From the NCBI RefSeq assembly GCF_003634095.1, contig NZ_RBIR01000005.1, positions 1-64,000 of the forward strand: a DNA stretch of 64,000 bases, read 5' to 3'. The notes under the pieces were generated by a model. The model ran no database searches and was not told the origin of the DNA. It was given only the letters and a program-made list of their open reading frames with translations. Positions 16,521 to 26,266 of this stretch are shown in pieces. Every line of letters starts with the position of its first letter. Within the stretch, counting starts at the first letter, position 1. This DNA comes from Arthrobacter oryzae (GTDB lineage: Bacteria > Actinomycetota > Actinomycetes > Actinomycetales > Micrococcaceae). Made by a program: the position numbers and the translations under genes.

Positions 16521-18494
16521 ATGAAGGTCTCAACTTCGCAATCCCGGCGCGCCACGCGCCTGCTCGTCCTTGGAACTTCGCTTGCCTTTGCCGTCGGCCT
16601 GACCGCGACGTCCGCCGTCGCAGCCCCGCCCACACCGCCGCCGTCGAACAATTATCCGGGTTCGGTGCCGCCTTGGGCGGGCTCCCGCACCAAGACCGGC
16701 GTTCCGCTGAGTAACACGACGGTCGAGGGCGAAATCTACCTGAACCTGCCCGACGCCGGAGCGGCCAAGGCGTTTGCCACCGCCGTGTCCACGCCGGGGA
16801 ATCCGCAGTACCAGCACTACCTTTCGCCCGCGGACTGGATCGCCAAGTACGGGCCGGCCAAGGCCGACGTCGCCGCCGTCGTTGACCACTTGAAGGCGCA
16901 GGGCATGGTGATCACGTCGGTCCCCGCGAGCGGGCTCTACGTGGTCTTCCGCGGCACCGTCGCCCAGATCAACGCCGCTTTCAGCACAACCGAGCAGACC
17001 TATTCCTTCGGCGGCCAGAGCCTGATAGGCCCCTCCACGGCACCGTCCCTGCCCGCGAACCTCGCCGCCAAGGTCCAGGCGATCTCCATCGACCAGGGAC
17101 GGCTACTCACCCGCCCCTCGCTGGCCAGCGCGGGCTCCTCGGACCAGGCCCAGGCCTCCGGCAAGCCGGTCGGCCCGGCGCCGGTTGACGCGCCGTGCTC
17201 CAACTACTGGGAGCAGAACAAAGTCACCGTCCCGTCAGCGTACGACTCAACGAGCTTCGGCACCGCCATCTGCGGCTACACACCGGCGCAGTTGCAGGGC
17301 GCCTACGGGGTGACGTCCCCGACGACGGCGGGCGCGGGCCAGACTGTGGCGATCATCGACGCCTACGCCTCGCCCAGCATCGAATCCGACGCGAACACGT
17401 ACTCGCAGAAGAACGGCCTGCCTGCCCTCAAGGCGGGGCAGTACCAGCAAATCGTGCCGGATTCCCGGTTGTTCATGGACCAGGCGCTGTGCGGACAGCC
17501 CAGCGGCTGGCAGGGTGAGCAGACGCTCGACGTCGAGGCCGTACACGGGCTCGCCCCCGCCGCGAATATCCTCTACGTCGGAGGGAACAACTGCGGCGCG
17601 GGGATTGACGTCGCGATGTCCACCATCCTGGACAAGAAGCTCAGCACCATTGTCAGCAACAGCTACGGCTACGTCGGCGAGGCGGTCTCCCCGAACGCGC
17701 TGATGGGCATGCAGAACATTCACCTTCAGGCGGCAGGCGAAGGCGTCGGGCTCTACTTCTCCAGCGGAGACAACGGGGACGAGAAGGCGAGCCTGGGCTA
17801 CGCGTCGCCGGACTTCCCGGCCAGCTCGCCCTTCGTTACGGCAGTCGGCGGAACCAGCCTGGCCGTGGGCAAGAACAACGATTACCTTTTCGAAACCGGC
17901 TGGGGAACCACCCGCAACCGCATCGTCCCGAACCCCGACGGCAGCCTCGGCTACGCCGGTGACCTGCCGGGTGCGTTCCGCTTCGGCGCCGGCGGCGGGA
18001 CGAGCGCGGTGTTCGACCAGCCCGACTACCAGAAGGGCACGGTCCCGGCCGCGCTGGCCAACGGGCACCGGGTATCTCCGGACGTCGCCTCCCTTGCCGA
18101 TCCGTACACCGGCTACCAGGTGGGGATCAGCCCGATCTCCAACGACCACTCTCTCAACACCGGTTCCTATGAAACCACCGGGTACGGCGGAACCTCGCTG
18201 GCGTGCCCCCTGACCGCGGCGCAGATGGCGATCGCACAGTCCGCGACCGGAAAAACCGTCGGCTTCGCCAACCCTGCCATCTACGCGGCATCGAAGACGG
18301 CCGCCTCGGGAGCACGGGACGTGATGCCCCAGATCAACCCCCAGGCCATGGTCTTCTCCAGCCCGGTCAGCGGCAACAGCTACCTGGTCGGCACCGACAA
18401 GGACACCTCACTGTCCACCTCGCCAGGCTATGACGACGTCACCGGCGTCGGCAGCATGACCGTCCAGTTCGCGACGACCATCGCGGGACACTAG
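16521..18494 (+). CDS. Secreted S53 family (sedolisin/kumamolisin-like) serine protease
   Basis: A 657-residue secreted pro-protease. The signal peptide ends near residue 36 (TATSAVAA). The pro-kumamolisin activation domain spans about 50-185. The catalytic domain has Glu333 and Asp337 (GEQTLDVEAVHG) and the nucleophile Ser559 in YGGTSLACP, the SGTS-type motif of sedolisins, plus the oxyanion region SNSYG. The C-terminal DDVTGVGSM segment is part of the calcium site. Sedolisins are active at acid pH and digest extracellular protein. The start at 16521 gives a clean signal peptide and has AGGGGAAG upstream. A strong terminator follows. Confidence 0.92.
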   Translation: MKVSTSQSRRATRLLVLGTSLAFAVGLTATSAVAAPPTPPPSNNYPGSVPPWAGSRTKTGVPLSNTTVEGEIYLNLPDAGAAKAFATAVSTPGNPQYQHYLSPADWIAKYGPAKADVAAVVDHLKAQGMVITSVPASGLYVVFRGTVAQINAAFSTTEQTYSFGGQSLIGPSTAPSLPANLAAKVQAISIDQGRLLTRPSLASAGSSDQAQASGKPVGPAPVDAPCSNYWEQNKVTVPSAYDSTSFGTAICGYTPAQLQGAYGVTSPTTAGAGQTVAIIDAYASPSIESDANTYSQKNGLPALKAGQYQQIVPDSRLFMDQALCGQPSGWQGEQTLDVEAVHGLAPAANILYVGGNNCGAGIDVAMSTILDKKLSTIVSNSYGYVGEAVSPNALMGMQNIHLQAAGEGVGLYFSSGDNGDEKASLGYASPDFPASSPFVTAVGGTSLAVGKNNDYLFETGWGTTRNRIVPNPDGSLGYAGDLPGAFRFGAGGGTSAVFDQPDYQKGTVPAALANGHRVSPDVASLADPYTGYQVGISPISNDHSLNTGSYETTGYGGTSLACPLTAAQMAIAQSATGKTVGFANPAIYAASKTAASGARDVMPQINPQAMVFSSPVSGNSYLVGTDKDTSLSTSPGYDDVTGVGSMTVQFATTIAGH

Positions 18495-18547
18495 CCGCAC
18501 GGCGCCGCTCCGTCGGAGGCTGCGGCGTAACACATCCGCCTCCGCCT

Positions 18548-18584
18548 GAAGCCGGGTCCGGGAACATTTCCCGGACCCGGCTTC
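18548..18584 (+). terminator. Intrinsic terminator hairpin after the S53 peptidase gene
   Basis: Positions 18548-18564 and 18568-18584 form a perfect 17-bp stem (GAAGCCGGGTCCGGGAA and its complement) with a 3-nt loop. Confidence 0.8.
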
Positions 18585-18613
18585 ACGTTATTCGGCTCCG
18601 GGGCGCACGTGGC

Positions 18614-18639
18614 TAGGATGTACATAGCCATGTAGCTAC
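18614..18639 (+). promoter_or_regulatory. fbaA promoter with overlapping inverted repeats
   Basis: The -10 box TAGGAT is at 18614-18619. Right after it lie the perfect inverted repeat TACAT-AGCC-ATGTA (18621-18634) and the palindrome GTAGCTAC (18632-18639), around the expected transcription start. This is a candidate operator. A ribosome binding site GAGGAG precedes the ATG at 18664. Confidence 0.5.
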
Positions 18640-18663
18640 CACTGCTTTTGACGAGGAGTCAGC

Positions 18664-19683
<1,020 letters not shown>

Positions 19684-19685
19684 CC

Positions 19686-20111
19686 ATGTCCGATGAGTTC
19701 CGCAAGAACCTGATGGGTCCCGAGCCCACGCTCCTGCCTGCCGAGACTGAGATCTACCAGCACCTCGCGCTCGGCCAGGAAGCCATGGACCTCGTGGCGA
19801 AGCACCCCACGTCCTCGCTCCTGTGGGCCATCCTGGCCGAAGAGGCGTGGGATGAGGGACGCACCATCGATTCCTACGCGTACTCGCGGGTGGGGTACCA
19901 CCGCGGCCTGGATTCGCTGCGCCGCAACGGCTGGCGCGGAGTCGGGCCCATCCCGTGGGAGCACGAACCCAACCGCGGCTTCCTGCGCGCCCTCTACTCG
20001 CTGGGCCGTGCGTCCGCGGCGATCGGTGAGGCCGACGAGCCGGAACGGATCGCAAAGTTCCTCAACGATTCCGATCCCGGCGCCAAGGCGGCCATCGAAG
20101 CCCAGGGCTGA
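19686..20111 (+). CDS. DUF3151 family protein
   Basis: A 141-residue actinobacterial protein of the DUF3151 family: an N-terminal FRKNLMGPEPTLLP segment, then helical repeats with LWAILAEEAW, SYAYSRVGYHRGLD and FLRALYSLGRA, which look TPR-like. Its start is 2 nt after the fbaA stop, so it is co-transcribed and probably translationally coupled. The function is unknown. The conserved neighbourhood suggests a link to aldolase or central carbon metabolism. Confidence 0.9.
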   Translation: MSDEFRKNLMGPEPTLLPAETEIYQHLALGQEAMDLVAKHPTSSLLWAILAEEAWDEGRTIDSYAYSRVGYHRGLDSLRRNGWRGVGPIPWEHEPNRGFLRALYSLGRASAAIGEADEPERIAKFLNDSDPGAKAAIEAQG

Positions 20112-20118
20112 GACGACG

Positions 20119-20199
20119 CCAAACGACGCAACGCGGGGTCACTTACGGCCCATCCACCGTGGTGGGATGGACCGTAAGTGACCCCGCGTTGTTGTTTGG
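20119..20199. repeat. Extragenic palindrome, family A copy 1
   Basis: Two long arms built on CAACGCGGGGTCACTTACGG and its complement meet around 20157-20160. The element lies exactly between the converging DUF3151 and UDG-like genes, so it may also terminate transcription both ways. Two further copies are at 29881 and 30642. Confidence 0.85.
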
Positions 20200-20209
20200 T
20201 GCGGGTGGA

Positions 20210-20842
20210 TCAGCTGGTCTTGGCCAGACCCGTTCGGGCCATGGCGTCCGCGTAGGCGGTGTGCATTTCCGCGAGGTACTCCTCCTGGCGGGCCGGGGTG
20301 CCGGCGAAGGCGCGGCCGCTGAGGGACCGGACCTTGTAGGTCTTCAGCCCGCGGCGCCAAATCATGGGCACCTCGGTCTTGAGGAGCAGGTTGGCAAGAC
20401 GGTTGGCCTCGGTGCCGTGGGCCACGATCACGGAGGCGCGGGGCACGAGGGCCAGGAACTTCAGCAGCGGCTTGAGTCCGGCCGAGATCTGGTCCGGAGT
20501 GAACTTGCCGTTGGGCTCGTCGCCCACGTGCCACGGGTGGACGTTCCAGGGCATGACGAACTCGGGGCGCAGGCCCAGCTTCCACTGGATGCCGAGCATG
20601 CGGGTGGCTGCCTCGTCGTCGCCGGCGGTAATGAAGCCTGATGCGTCCGCAGTGCCGATGTTGGAGTACAGGCTGATGATGCGGCACTCGTCGACGTCGT
20701 GCATGGGGTCAACATAGGGGACAGCGGTGCCAGCTTTGGCTGCCTGGAGGGCGTCACAGAGCTCGTTGACGGCGGCGACGTTGGGTTCGTACCGGCGGCT
20801 CAGGAGCTCTTCGCGGAAATTTTCAGTGGCCAGGGCTGTCAT
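20210..20842 (-). CDS. Uracil-DNA glycosylase-like superfamily protein
   Basis: A 210-residue protein with features of the UDG fold: VMPWNVHPWHV resembles the active-site NxxPW loop region, and SVIVAHGTEANRLANLL resembles the late His-containing motif of the superfamily. The canonical GQDPYH water-activating motif is not present, so activity on uracil is not assured. The start at 20842 has AGGAGA 11 nt upstream; an in-frame ATG at 20896 is less likely. It is annotated by fold only. It converges on the fbaA pair. Confidence 0.65.
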   Translation of the reverse strand: MTALATENFREELLSRRYEPNVAAVNELCDALQAAKAGTAVPYVDPMHDVDECRIISLYSNIGTADASGFITAGDDEAATRMLGIQWKLGLRPEFVMPWNVHPWHVGDEPNGKFTPDQISAGLKPLLKFLALVPRASVIVAHGTEANRLANLLLKTEVPMIWRRGLKTYKVRSLSGRAFAGTPARQEEYLAEMHTAYADAMARTGLAKTS

Positions 20843-21063
20843 ATGTTGCTGGGTCTCCTGCGGGATTGGCAAAGCTGCCACACCGTTTGCGGGCACGCCG
20901 AATACCGGCCGCGCGAAGCATTGGTGTGGTTTGAAAATGTGGTGTGGACCGATTCCTGATCGATCCTTATCAGTCTATCAAGCCCCGCGAAATGCGGCAC
21001 CGGCTCCGCACGCCGACGGCCCGGTGCGCGCCCGGATGAGGCCACGGCCCAGCCGCGGCGCGG

Positions 21064-22272
21064 CTACCAGAGACGTTTGGTGGCGCGGCGTGCGCCTTCG
21101 CCGAGGGCCTCCAGCTTGGCGTACGCAATTTGCGGATGCACCCTGCCGCCCAGCCCGCAATCCGTGGACGCAATCACATTCTCGCGGCCGACGAGGTCCG
21201 CGAAACGCACAATCCGGTCCGCCACGAGGTCCGGGTGCTCCACGACGTTGGTGGCGTGGGAGACGACGCCGGGGATGATGACCTTGCCCTCGGGGAGTTT
21301 GGCGTCTTCCCACACCCGCCACTCGTGTTCGTGCCGGACATTGGCCGCTTCAAAGGAGTAGCCGCCGGCATTGACCTGCAGGACCGGGCCGAGGATGTCA
21401 GCGAACGGGATGTCCGTGGTGTGCGGGCCGTGCCAGGAGCCCCAGCAGACATGTAGCCGGATCCGGTCCTGGGGGAGGCCGCGCAGCGCCCAGTTTGTGG
21501 CTTCGACCCGGAGCTGGATGAACTTCAGATAGTCCTCGAGGCTGGGCTCGGGGTTGATCTGGTCCCAGCTCTCGGCCAGGGACGGGTCATCGAGCTGGAC
21601 CGTCAGGCCGGCGTCGATGATGGCCTTGTATTCCTCACGCATGGCGTCGGCGCAGGCGTAGAGGAGTTCCTCATCGCTGCGGTAATACTCGTTGGCTACG
21701 CGGGCGCATGAACCGGGGGAGAGGGAAGCGACGAAGCCCTCGGTGAGGCCCGCCGCGGCCAGGCCGGTCTTAAGGTTGGCGATGTCCGAGGCCACGTGCG
21801 CCTGGCCCGTGTACGTCAGCGGCCCGGCGATCTTGGGCTGCGTGACCGCGCGGCGGTGGGTCAGGATCCCCGAGGAAGGATCGTTGTAGGCGTCATCGAA
21901 CTTCTGCCGGTCCCGGCGGTCGGGGAAGGACGTCAGGACGATGTGGCCCGGCGAGGACCGGTGCGCCTTGGCGTCGGCCCAGCGGTCCACGTCGGTCGGT
22001 TCCAGGCCGCCGAGCCGGGAGAAGGAGTAATTCCACCAGGCGCCGTAGTCCACGGCAGAGGACATCGTGTGACCGTACTCGCCGTCATTGGGGATGTCGA
22101 TGCCGAGATCCTTCTGGCGCTGGACGACGTCCGCGACGGAGGTTTCCAGCAGGTCCAGGAATTCGGGCGTGATGCCGTCGGCTTCCTTGGCCTCGTTCGC
22201 GGCAATCAGTTCGGGCGTGCGGGGCAACGAGCCGGCATGGGTGACGCGGATGTGATCGGTGTTCTGGGACAT
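21064..22272 (-). CDS. MetE-like cobalamin-independent methyltransferase (catalytic domain only)
   Basis: This 402-residue protein equals the C-terminal catalytic barrel of MetE, with no N-terminal repeat domain. Zinc ligand candidates are His and Cys in LHVCWG, Glu in SFEAAN and Cys in STDCGLGGR. It begins VTHAGSLPRT, as MetE-C and epoxyalkane:CoM transferases do. Members transfer methyl groups from methyl-folate, or alkyl groups, to a thiol. A SAM riboswitch immediately upstream argues for a role in methionine or homocysteine metabolism. AAGGAAA precedes the ATG at 22272. Confidence 0.85.
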   Translation of the reverse strand: MSQNTDHIRVTHAGSLPRTPELIAANEAKEADGITPEFLDLLETSVADVVQRQKDLGIDIPNDGEYGHTMSSAVDYGAWWNYSFSRLGGLEPTDVDRWADAKAHRSSPGHIVLTSFPDRRDRQKFDDAYNDPSSGILTHRRAVTQPKIAGPLTYTGQAHVASDIANLKTGLAAAGLTEGFVASLSPGSCARVANEYYRSDEELLYACADAMREEYKAIIDAGLTVQLDDPSLAESWDQINPEPSLEDYLKFIQLRVEATNWALRGLPQDRIRLHVCWGSWHGPHTTDIPFADILGPVLQVNAGGYSFEAANVRHEHEWRVWEDAKLPEGKVIIPGVVSHATNVVEHPDLVADRIVRFADLVGRENVIASTDCGLGGRVHPQIAYAKLEALGEGARRATKRLW

Positions 22273-22283
22273 GGCGCGGTTTC

Positions 22284-22410
22284 CTTTCCATCGGTCCTGG
22301 CGGTAGCACCGTTGCCGGTCACGACGGCCGCAGTTAAGCAGGCGGTGTCCGGCGGGGTTGCTGCGGCGTCAACGGTCCAGGTCCCTCGGCCGCTCGGGAT
22401 GGTCACTCTC
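22284..22410 (-). promoter_or_regulatory. SAM riboswitch (SAM-I/S-box type)
   Basis: Read on the minus strand, the leader holds the SAM-I core: P1 of CCATC and GATGG, CGAGGGACCTGGACC, GACGCCGCAGCAACC, then GGCAACGGTGCTACCGCCAG and CCGATGGAAAGG just before the gene. In this class SAM binding shuts down expression, here probably by hiding the ribosome binding site, because the aptamer ends about 11 nt before the start codon. Confidence 0.88.
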
Positions 22411-22563
22411 ACTTAATTGCACGCCCGATCGTCCCGCAAGTCACGTCCGCTATGTGTCGTGCGATTGCGTGGCCGGACCTCGCAGAAGCCACCCTGGCGT
22501 TCACCGCAGGCTGGCCGCCGCGGCCAAACAGGGACCCAAAGCGATGCCGGAGACCGTTTTCGG

Positions 22564-22711
22564 CTAAACTTGGGTGGTAAGAGCCCCGGAACTCTGGCGT
22601 TGGGTAAGAGCACAGCGGTAGATTCGGGGCATTCTCATGAACGGCGCTGAGCTGCGGTGATCACCAGGTGATTCAACCAGGGCTCGGCCCGAACGAATGG
22701 GGGAGGATCCC
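22564..22711 (+). promoter_or_regulatory. purA promoter and long leader with a shared pur motif
   Basis: A -10 box TAAACT (22564-22569) predicts a leader of about 136 nt before purA. At 22597-22618 lies a sequence ending in GTTGGGTAAGAGCACAGCGG, which recurs with two changes upstream of purS. It sits in the loop of a stem made of GCCCCG (22583-22588) and CGGGGC (22625-22630). A related TTGGGTGGTAAGAGC lies at 22570-22584. The rest of 22411-22563 holds nothing I can name. Confidence 0.5.
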
Positions 22712-24001
22712 ATGCCAGCAATCGTGATCGTCGGAGCCCAGTGGGGCGACGAAGGCAAAGGAAAGGCCACCGACCTGCTCGGCGGCCGCGTTGACTACGT
22801 CGTCAAGCCCAACGGCGGCAACAACGCCGGGCACACCGTCGTCGTGGGCGGTGAGAAGTACGAGCTCAAGCTCCTTCCTGCCGGCATCCTGAGCCCGAAC
22901 GCGGTGCCGATCATCGGCAACGGCTGCGTGGTGAACCTGGAGGCCCTGTTCCAGGAAATCGACGGCCTCGAGGCCCGCGGCGCGGACACCTCAAAGCTGC
23001 GCGTCTCCGCCAACGCCCACCTCGTGGCGCCTTACCACCAGGTCCTGGACAAGGTCACCGAGAGGTTCCTCGGCAGCCGTGCCATCGGCACCACCGGCCG
23101 CGGGATCGGCCCGGCGTACATGGACAAGGTGGCCCGCCTCGGCATCCGTGTCCAGGACGTGTTCGACGCCTCGATTCTGCGCCAGAAGGTCGAAGGATCC
23201 CTGCGCCAGAAGAACGAGCTCCTGGTCAAGGTCTACAACCGCCGCGACATCGAGGTGGACGAGATCGTGGAGTACTTCCTGTCCTTCGCCGAACGCCTCC
23301 GCCCGCTGGTCATTGACAGCACCTTTGTCCTGAACACGGCCCTGGACGAGGGCAAGGTGGTCCTCATGGAGGGCGGCCAGGCCACCTTCCTCGACGTCGA
23401 CCACGGCACCTACCCGTTCGTCACGTCCTCGAACCCCACCGCGGGCGGCGCCTCGGTGGGTTCCGGCATCGGCCCCACCCGCATCTCGCGCTCGATCGGC
23501 ATCATCAAGGCGTACACCACCCGCGTGGGCGCAGGTCCCTTCCCGACGGAACTGTTCGACGAGATGGGCATGTACCTGCAGAAGACCGGCGGCGAGTTCG
23601 GCGTCAACACCGGCCGGCCGCGCCGCTGCGGCTGGTACGACGCCGTCCTGGCCCGTCACGCCTCCCGCGTCAACGGCTTCACGGACTACTTCGTCACCAA
23701 GCTGGACGTCCTCACCGGCATCGAGCAGATCCCGGTCTGCGTGGCGTACGACGTCGACGGGGTGCGGCACGACGAAATGCCTATGACCCAGACCGAGTTC
23801 CACCACGCCAAACCGATCTTCGAATACTTCGAAGGCTGGACCGAGGACATCACCGGCGCACGCACCCTGGAAGACCTGCCGGAAAATGCCCGCAACTACG
23901 TCCTGGCGCTGGAGAAGCTCTCCGGCACGCGTTTCTCCGCGATCGGCGTCGGCCCGGACCGCGACCAGACGATCGTGGTCAACGACCTCATCAACGACTA
24001 G
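22712..24001 (+). CDS. purA: Adenylosuccinate synthetase
   Basis: The 429-residue enzyme joins IMP and aspartate with GTP hydrolysis, the first committed step to AMP. It begins [20 protein letters not shown], containing the GDEGKGK phosphate loop and its catalytic Asp, and has [32 protein letters not shown] and [12 protein letters not shown]. Length is normal for the family. GGAGGA lies before the ATG at 22712; an in-frame ATG five codons upstream would remove this site. It is a single-gene unit closed by a strong terminator. Confidence 0.96.
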   Translation: MPAIVIVGAQWGDEGKGKATDLLGGRVDYVVKPNGGNNAGHTVVVGGEKYELKLLPAGILSPNAVPIIGNGCVVNLEALFQEIDGLEARGADTSKLRVSANAHLVAPYHQVLDKVTERFLGSRAIGTTGRGIGPAYMDKVARLGIRVQDVFDASILRQKVEGSLRQKNELLVKVYNRRDIEVDEIVEYFLSFAERLRPLVIDSTFVLNTALDEGKVVLMEGGQATFLDVDHGTYPFVTSSNPTAGGASVGSGIGPTRISRSIGIIKAYTTRVGAGPFPTELFDEMGMYLQKTGGEFGVNTGRPRRCGWYDAVLARHASRVNGFTDYFVTKLDVLTGIEQIPVCVAYDVDGVRHDEMPMTQTEFHHAKPIFEYFEGWTEDITGARTLEDLPENARNYVLALEKLSGTRFSAIGVGPDRDQTIVVNDLIND

Positions 24002-24019
24002 CGCTTAAGTAACTGGCGT

Positions 24020-24065
24020 ACGACGGCGGCGGGCCACCCTGGAAAGGGCGGCCCGCCGCCGTCGT
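24020..24065 (+). terminator. Terminator after purA
   Basis: ACGACGGCGGCGGG (24020-24033) and its complement (24052-24065) form a perfect 14-bp stem. The same arms and nearly the same loop recur at 25333-25378. Confidence 0.8.
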
Positions 24066-24170
24066 TAAGCCCCGCCGGCGCCTGCTGCGTGCTCAGGGTT
24101 GGGTCCTGGTCGCAGGGGGCGACGATGGTCGCGTTACCCGGCAGGGCTATGCGTCCCGGAGCCGGTATCC

Positions 24171-24200
24171 GACAATGCAACATATTGCGTATTTGTTGTC
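24171..24200 (+). promoter_or_regulatory. Candidate operator upstream of acdS
   Basis: An AT-rich imperfect palindrome: GACAA (24171-24175) pairs with TTGTC (24196-24200), CAACA (24178-24182) with TGTTG (24194-24198), and GCAACATATTGC is itself palindromic. It lies 38 nt before the acdS start, a plausible place for a regulator site. The regulator is unknown. Confidence 0.4.
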
Positions 24201-24237
24201 CACCCAGCCGTTTCCCACCGCGAGCGAAGGATCGACG

Positions 24238-25248
24238 ATGGCCATTACCGATTTTGAGCGCTACCCCCTGATGTTTGGACCGAGTCCCATCCACCCGCTG
24301 CCGCGGCTCAGCGCGCACCTGGGCGGGGCGCAGATCTGGGCGAAACGCGAGGACGTCAACAGCGGCCTCGCATTTGGCGGGAACAAGACGCGCAAGCTGG
24401 AATACTTCGTCCCGGATGCCTTGGCGCAGGGCGCGGACACCCTCGTCTCGATTGGCGGCTACCAGTCCAACCACACCCGCCAGGTCGCGGCGGTGGCCGC
24501 GAAACTCGGCCTGAAGGCCCGCCTGGTTCAGGAAAACTGGGTCGACTGGCCGGACCCGCTATCCGACCGGGTGGGCAACATCCTGCTCTCGCGCATCATG
24601 GGCGCCGATGTCCGGCTGGAGAGTGCGGGCTTTGACATTGGCATCCGCAGCAGCTGGGAAAACGCGATCGAGGAGGTCAAGGCCGCAGGCGGCAAGCCGT
24701 ACGCGATCCCGGCCGGCGGATCCGACCACCGGCTGGGCGGGCTGGGCTTCGCCAACTGGGCCTACGAGGTGGAAGAGCAGGAGCGGGAGCTCGGCATCTT
24801 CTTCGACACGATCATCGTCTGCACCGTCACGGGCTCCACCCACGCCGGGATGATCGCGGGTTTTGCCGGCCAGGACAAGCCGCGCCGGGTGATCGGCATC
24901 GATGCCTCGGCGACCCTGACGAAGACCCGCGAGCAGGTTGAACGCATTGCCCGGAACACCGCCGAGCTGATCGGTCTGGGCCGGGAACTCCGTATAGACG
25001 AAATCAATGTCATGGAGGGCTGGGCCGGGGATCTCTACGGCATTCCCGTCGATTCGACCCTGGAAGCCATCCGCGTGGGCGCCTCGCTGGAGGCCATGAT
25101 CACCGACCCCGTCTACGAGGGCAAGTCCCTGGCCGGGCTGATCGACCTCGTGAAAAGCAGGGAGATTCCGGCCGGCAGCACTGTCCTTTACGCCCACCTG
25201 GGCGGCCAGATCGCTCTCAATGCCTACAGCGGGCTCTTCCGGTCCTGA
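24238..25248 (+). CDS. acdS: 1-aminocyclopropane-1-carboxylate (ACC) deaminase
   Basis: The 336-residue PLP enzyme of the tryptophan synthase beta family opens ACC, the plant ethylene precursor, to 2-oxobutyrate and ammonia. The PLP lysine is Lys50 in [18 protein letters not shown] supplies the Tyr and Glu, and VLYAHLGG the Leu, that distinguish true ACC deaminases from D-cysteine desulfhydrases. Other family stretches are [14 protein letters not shown] and [19 protein letters not shown]. The start is ATG 24238 with GCGAAGG upstream. The trait is typical of plant-associated soil bacteria. It stands alone between two terminators. Confidence 0.88.
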   Translation: MAITDFERYPLMFGPSPIHPLPRLSAHLGGAQIWAKREDVNSGLAFGGNKTRKLEYFVPDALAQGADTLVSIGGYQSNHTRQVAAVAAKLGLKARLVQENWVDWPDPLSDRVGNILLSRIMGADVRLESAGFDIGIRSSWENAIEEVKAAGGKPYAIPAGGSDHRLGGLGFANWAYEVEEQERELGIFFDTIIVCTVTGSTHAGMIAGFAGQDKPRRVIGIDASATLTKTREQVERIARNTAELIGLGRELRIDEINVMEGWAGDLYGIPVDSTLEAIRVGASLEAMITDPVYEGKSLAGLIDLVKSREIPAGSTVLYAHLGGQIALNAYSGLFRS

Positions 25249-25253
25249 GAGCC

Positions 25254-25313
25254 GTTGCGCCATCACTTAGGGTCCTTCTGAGCTCTGAGAACGACCCTAA
25301 GTGATAGGGCAAC
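25254..25313. repeat. Extragenic palindrome, family B
   Basis: Arms 25254-25274 and 25293-25313 match at 19 of 21 positions around ATCACTTAGGGTC; the loop is itself symmetric (TTCTGAGCTCTGAGAA). It starts 5 nt after the acdS stop. It shares the TCACTTA core with the family A elements but is otherwise different. Confidence 0.7.
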
Positions 25314-25332
25314 GGGTGGGTGGCAGCAGCGC

Positions 25333-25378
25333 ACGACGGCGGCGGGTCACCCTGAAAAGGGCGGCCCGCCGCCGTCGT
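25333..25378 (+). terminator. Terminator after acdS (near copy of the purA terminator)
   Basis: ACGACGGCGGCGGG (25333-25346) pairs perfectly with 25365-25378. The loop differs from the purA terminator at only a few positions. Beyond it, 25400-25430 is an A-rich stretch that may be part of the promoter of the next gene; the remaining sequence to 25635 shows no feature I can name. Confidence 0.75.
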
Positions 25379-25635
25379 CGTTAATGCCGTTCCGGGCCTC
25401 GTCAAATAAGAAAAAAAGAAATTTCCGATTGCCGCGTAACCTTTCGGGCTGCCCCAGCGATTACTCCTTATGTAAGCGCCGCCGGAGTTTGGACCCCCCA
25501 CCAGTATTCCGGCTGGCCTTCCACCGTAAGCGCCGGCCGGCGCCTGTCCCCATCGGGCGCCGGCCAGCCACGGCGAGAGAGGGCTGTTCACTGCCCCCAG
25601 GGGCTCAGCCCGCCTTCCACCAAAACAAAGGATGT

Positions 25636-26136
25636 ATGTCTGTTATGAAGAGTGTTAGCAAGACCACCAAGATTGCCGTCGGCGCCGCCATCCTCGCAGT
25701 CGGCGGGTTCTCCGGCATCGGACTGGCCAACGCCGCTCAGATGTCCAGCACCACGCATTCTGACGTGACGCACGCTACGCCCGCCACTCCGGCCACTCCT
25801 GCTGTACCGGCCACCCCGACGCTCCCGGCAAAGCCGGCCGTTCCGGCCACCCCCGCCGTTCCCGCCGTGCCGTCCACTGGCGACGCCAAGGCGAAGGCCA
25901 AGGCTGACGCGGACGCCGAGGGCGCCAAGGGTGCAGGCGAAGGCGATGTTGACTCCAAGGACGGCGCCGCTGTCAAGGGCGACGCCAGCGTCAAGGGTGC
26001 TGCCGCCGCGCACGTCAACGCCAACGTCAAGGCCGCTGTTCCGGCTGTTCCCGCTGTCCCGGGTGCCAAGGACGTTCCGGCCGTCCCGGCAACCCCGGCC
26101 GTGCCGTCCGCCGAGCTGCCCCAGCACGACAAGTAA
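25636..26136 (+). CDS. Secreted Ala/Pro/Lys-rich repeat protein
   Basis: The 166-residue protein has a signal peptide (basic MKSVSKTTK, hydrophobic IAVGAAILAVGGFSGIGL, likely cleavage after ANA). Mature sequence: repeats of the type PATPAVPA (about 45-80), a charged Lys/Asp/Ala middle (AKAKADADAEG), then VPAVPAVPG repeats. No catalytic domain is visible. AAAGGA lies just upstream of the ATG at 25636; the next in-frame ATG is three codons later. It lies before an ECF sigma/anti-sigma pair and may be controlled by it, which is inference. The role could be wall or surface associated. Confidence 0.7.
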   Translation: MSVMKSVSKTTKIAVGAAILAVGGFSGIGLANAAQMSSTTHSDVTHATPATPATPAVPATPTLPAKPAVPATPAVPAVPSTGDAKAKAKADADAEGAKGAGEGDVDSKDGAAVKGDASVKGAAAAHVNANVKAAVPAVPAVPGAKDVPAVPATPAVPSAELPQHDK

Positions 26137-26266
26137 ATTCCGATAGTTCAGCATGGACCCGGCAAGGGTCTGCAACTAAGGAATAGGCCCTCGGTTTGAA
26201 GGGCCCGGGGGTGCGGCCGCTAGACTTGCGGGGCCGCACCCCCTGCAGTAACGGAAGGAAAGCCTC

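Noticed and set aside
20210..20842. Classical uracil-DNA glycosylase (Ung)
   Set aside because: The GQDPYH motif is missing; only a fold-level assignment is made.
24238..25248. D-cysteine desulfhydrase as the product
   Set aside because: The Glu in DPVYEGKS and Leu in YAHLGG are the ACC deaminase residues; desulfhydrases have other residues at these places.
25384..25635. c-di-AMP (ydaO-type) riboswitch before the secreted repeat protein
   Set aside because: I compared it with the known core from memory and could not align the conserved segments; only an A-rich stretch and GC-rich hairpin potential are present.
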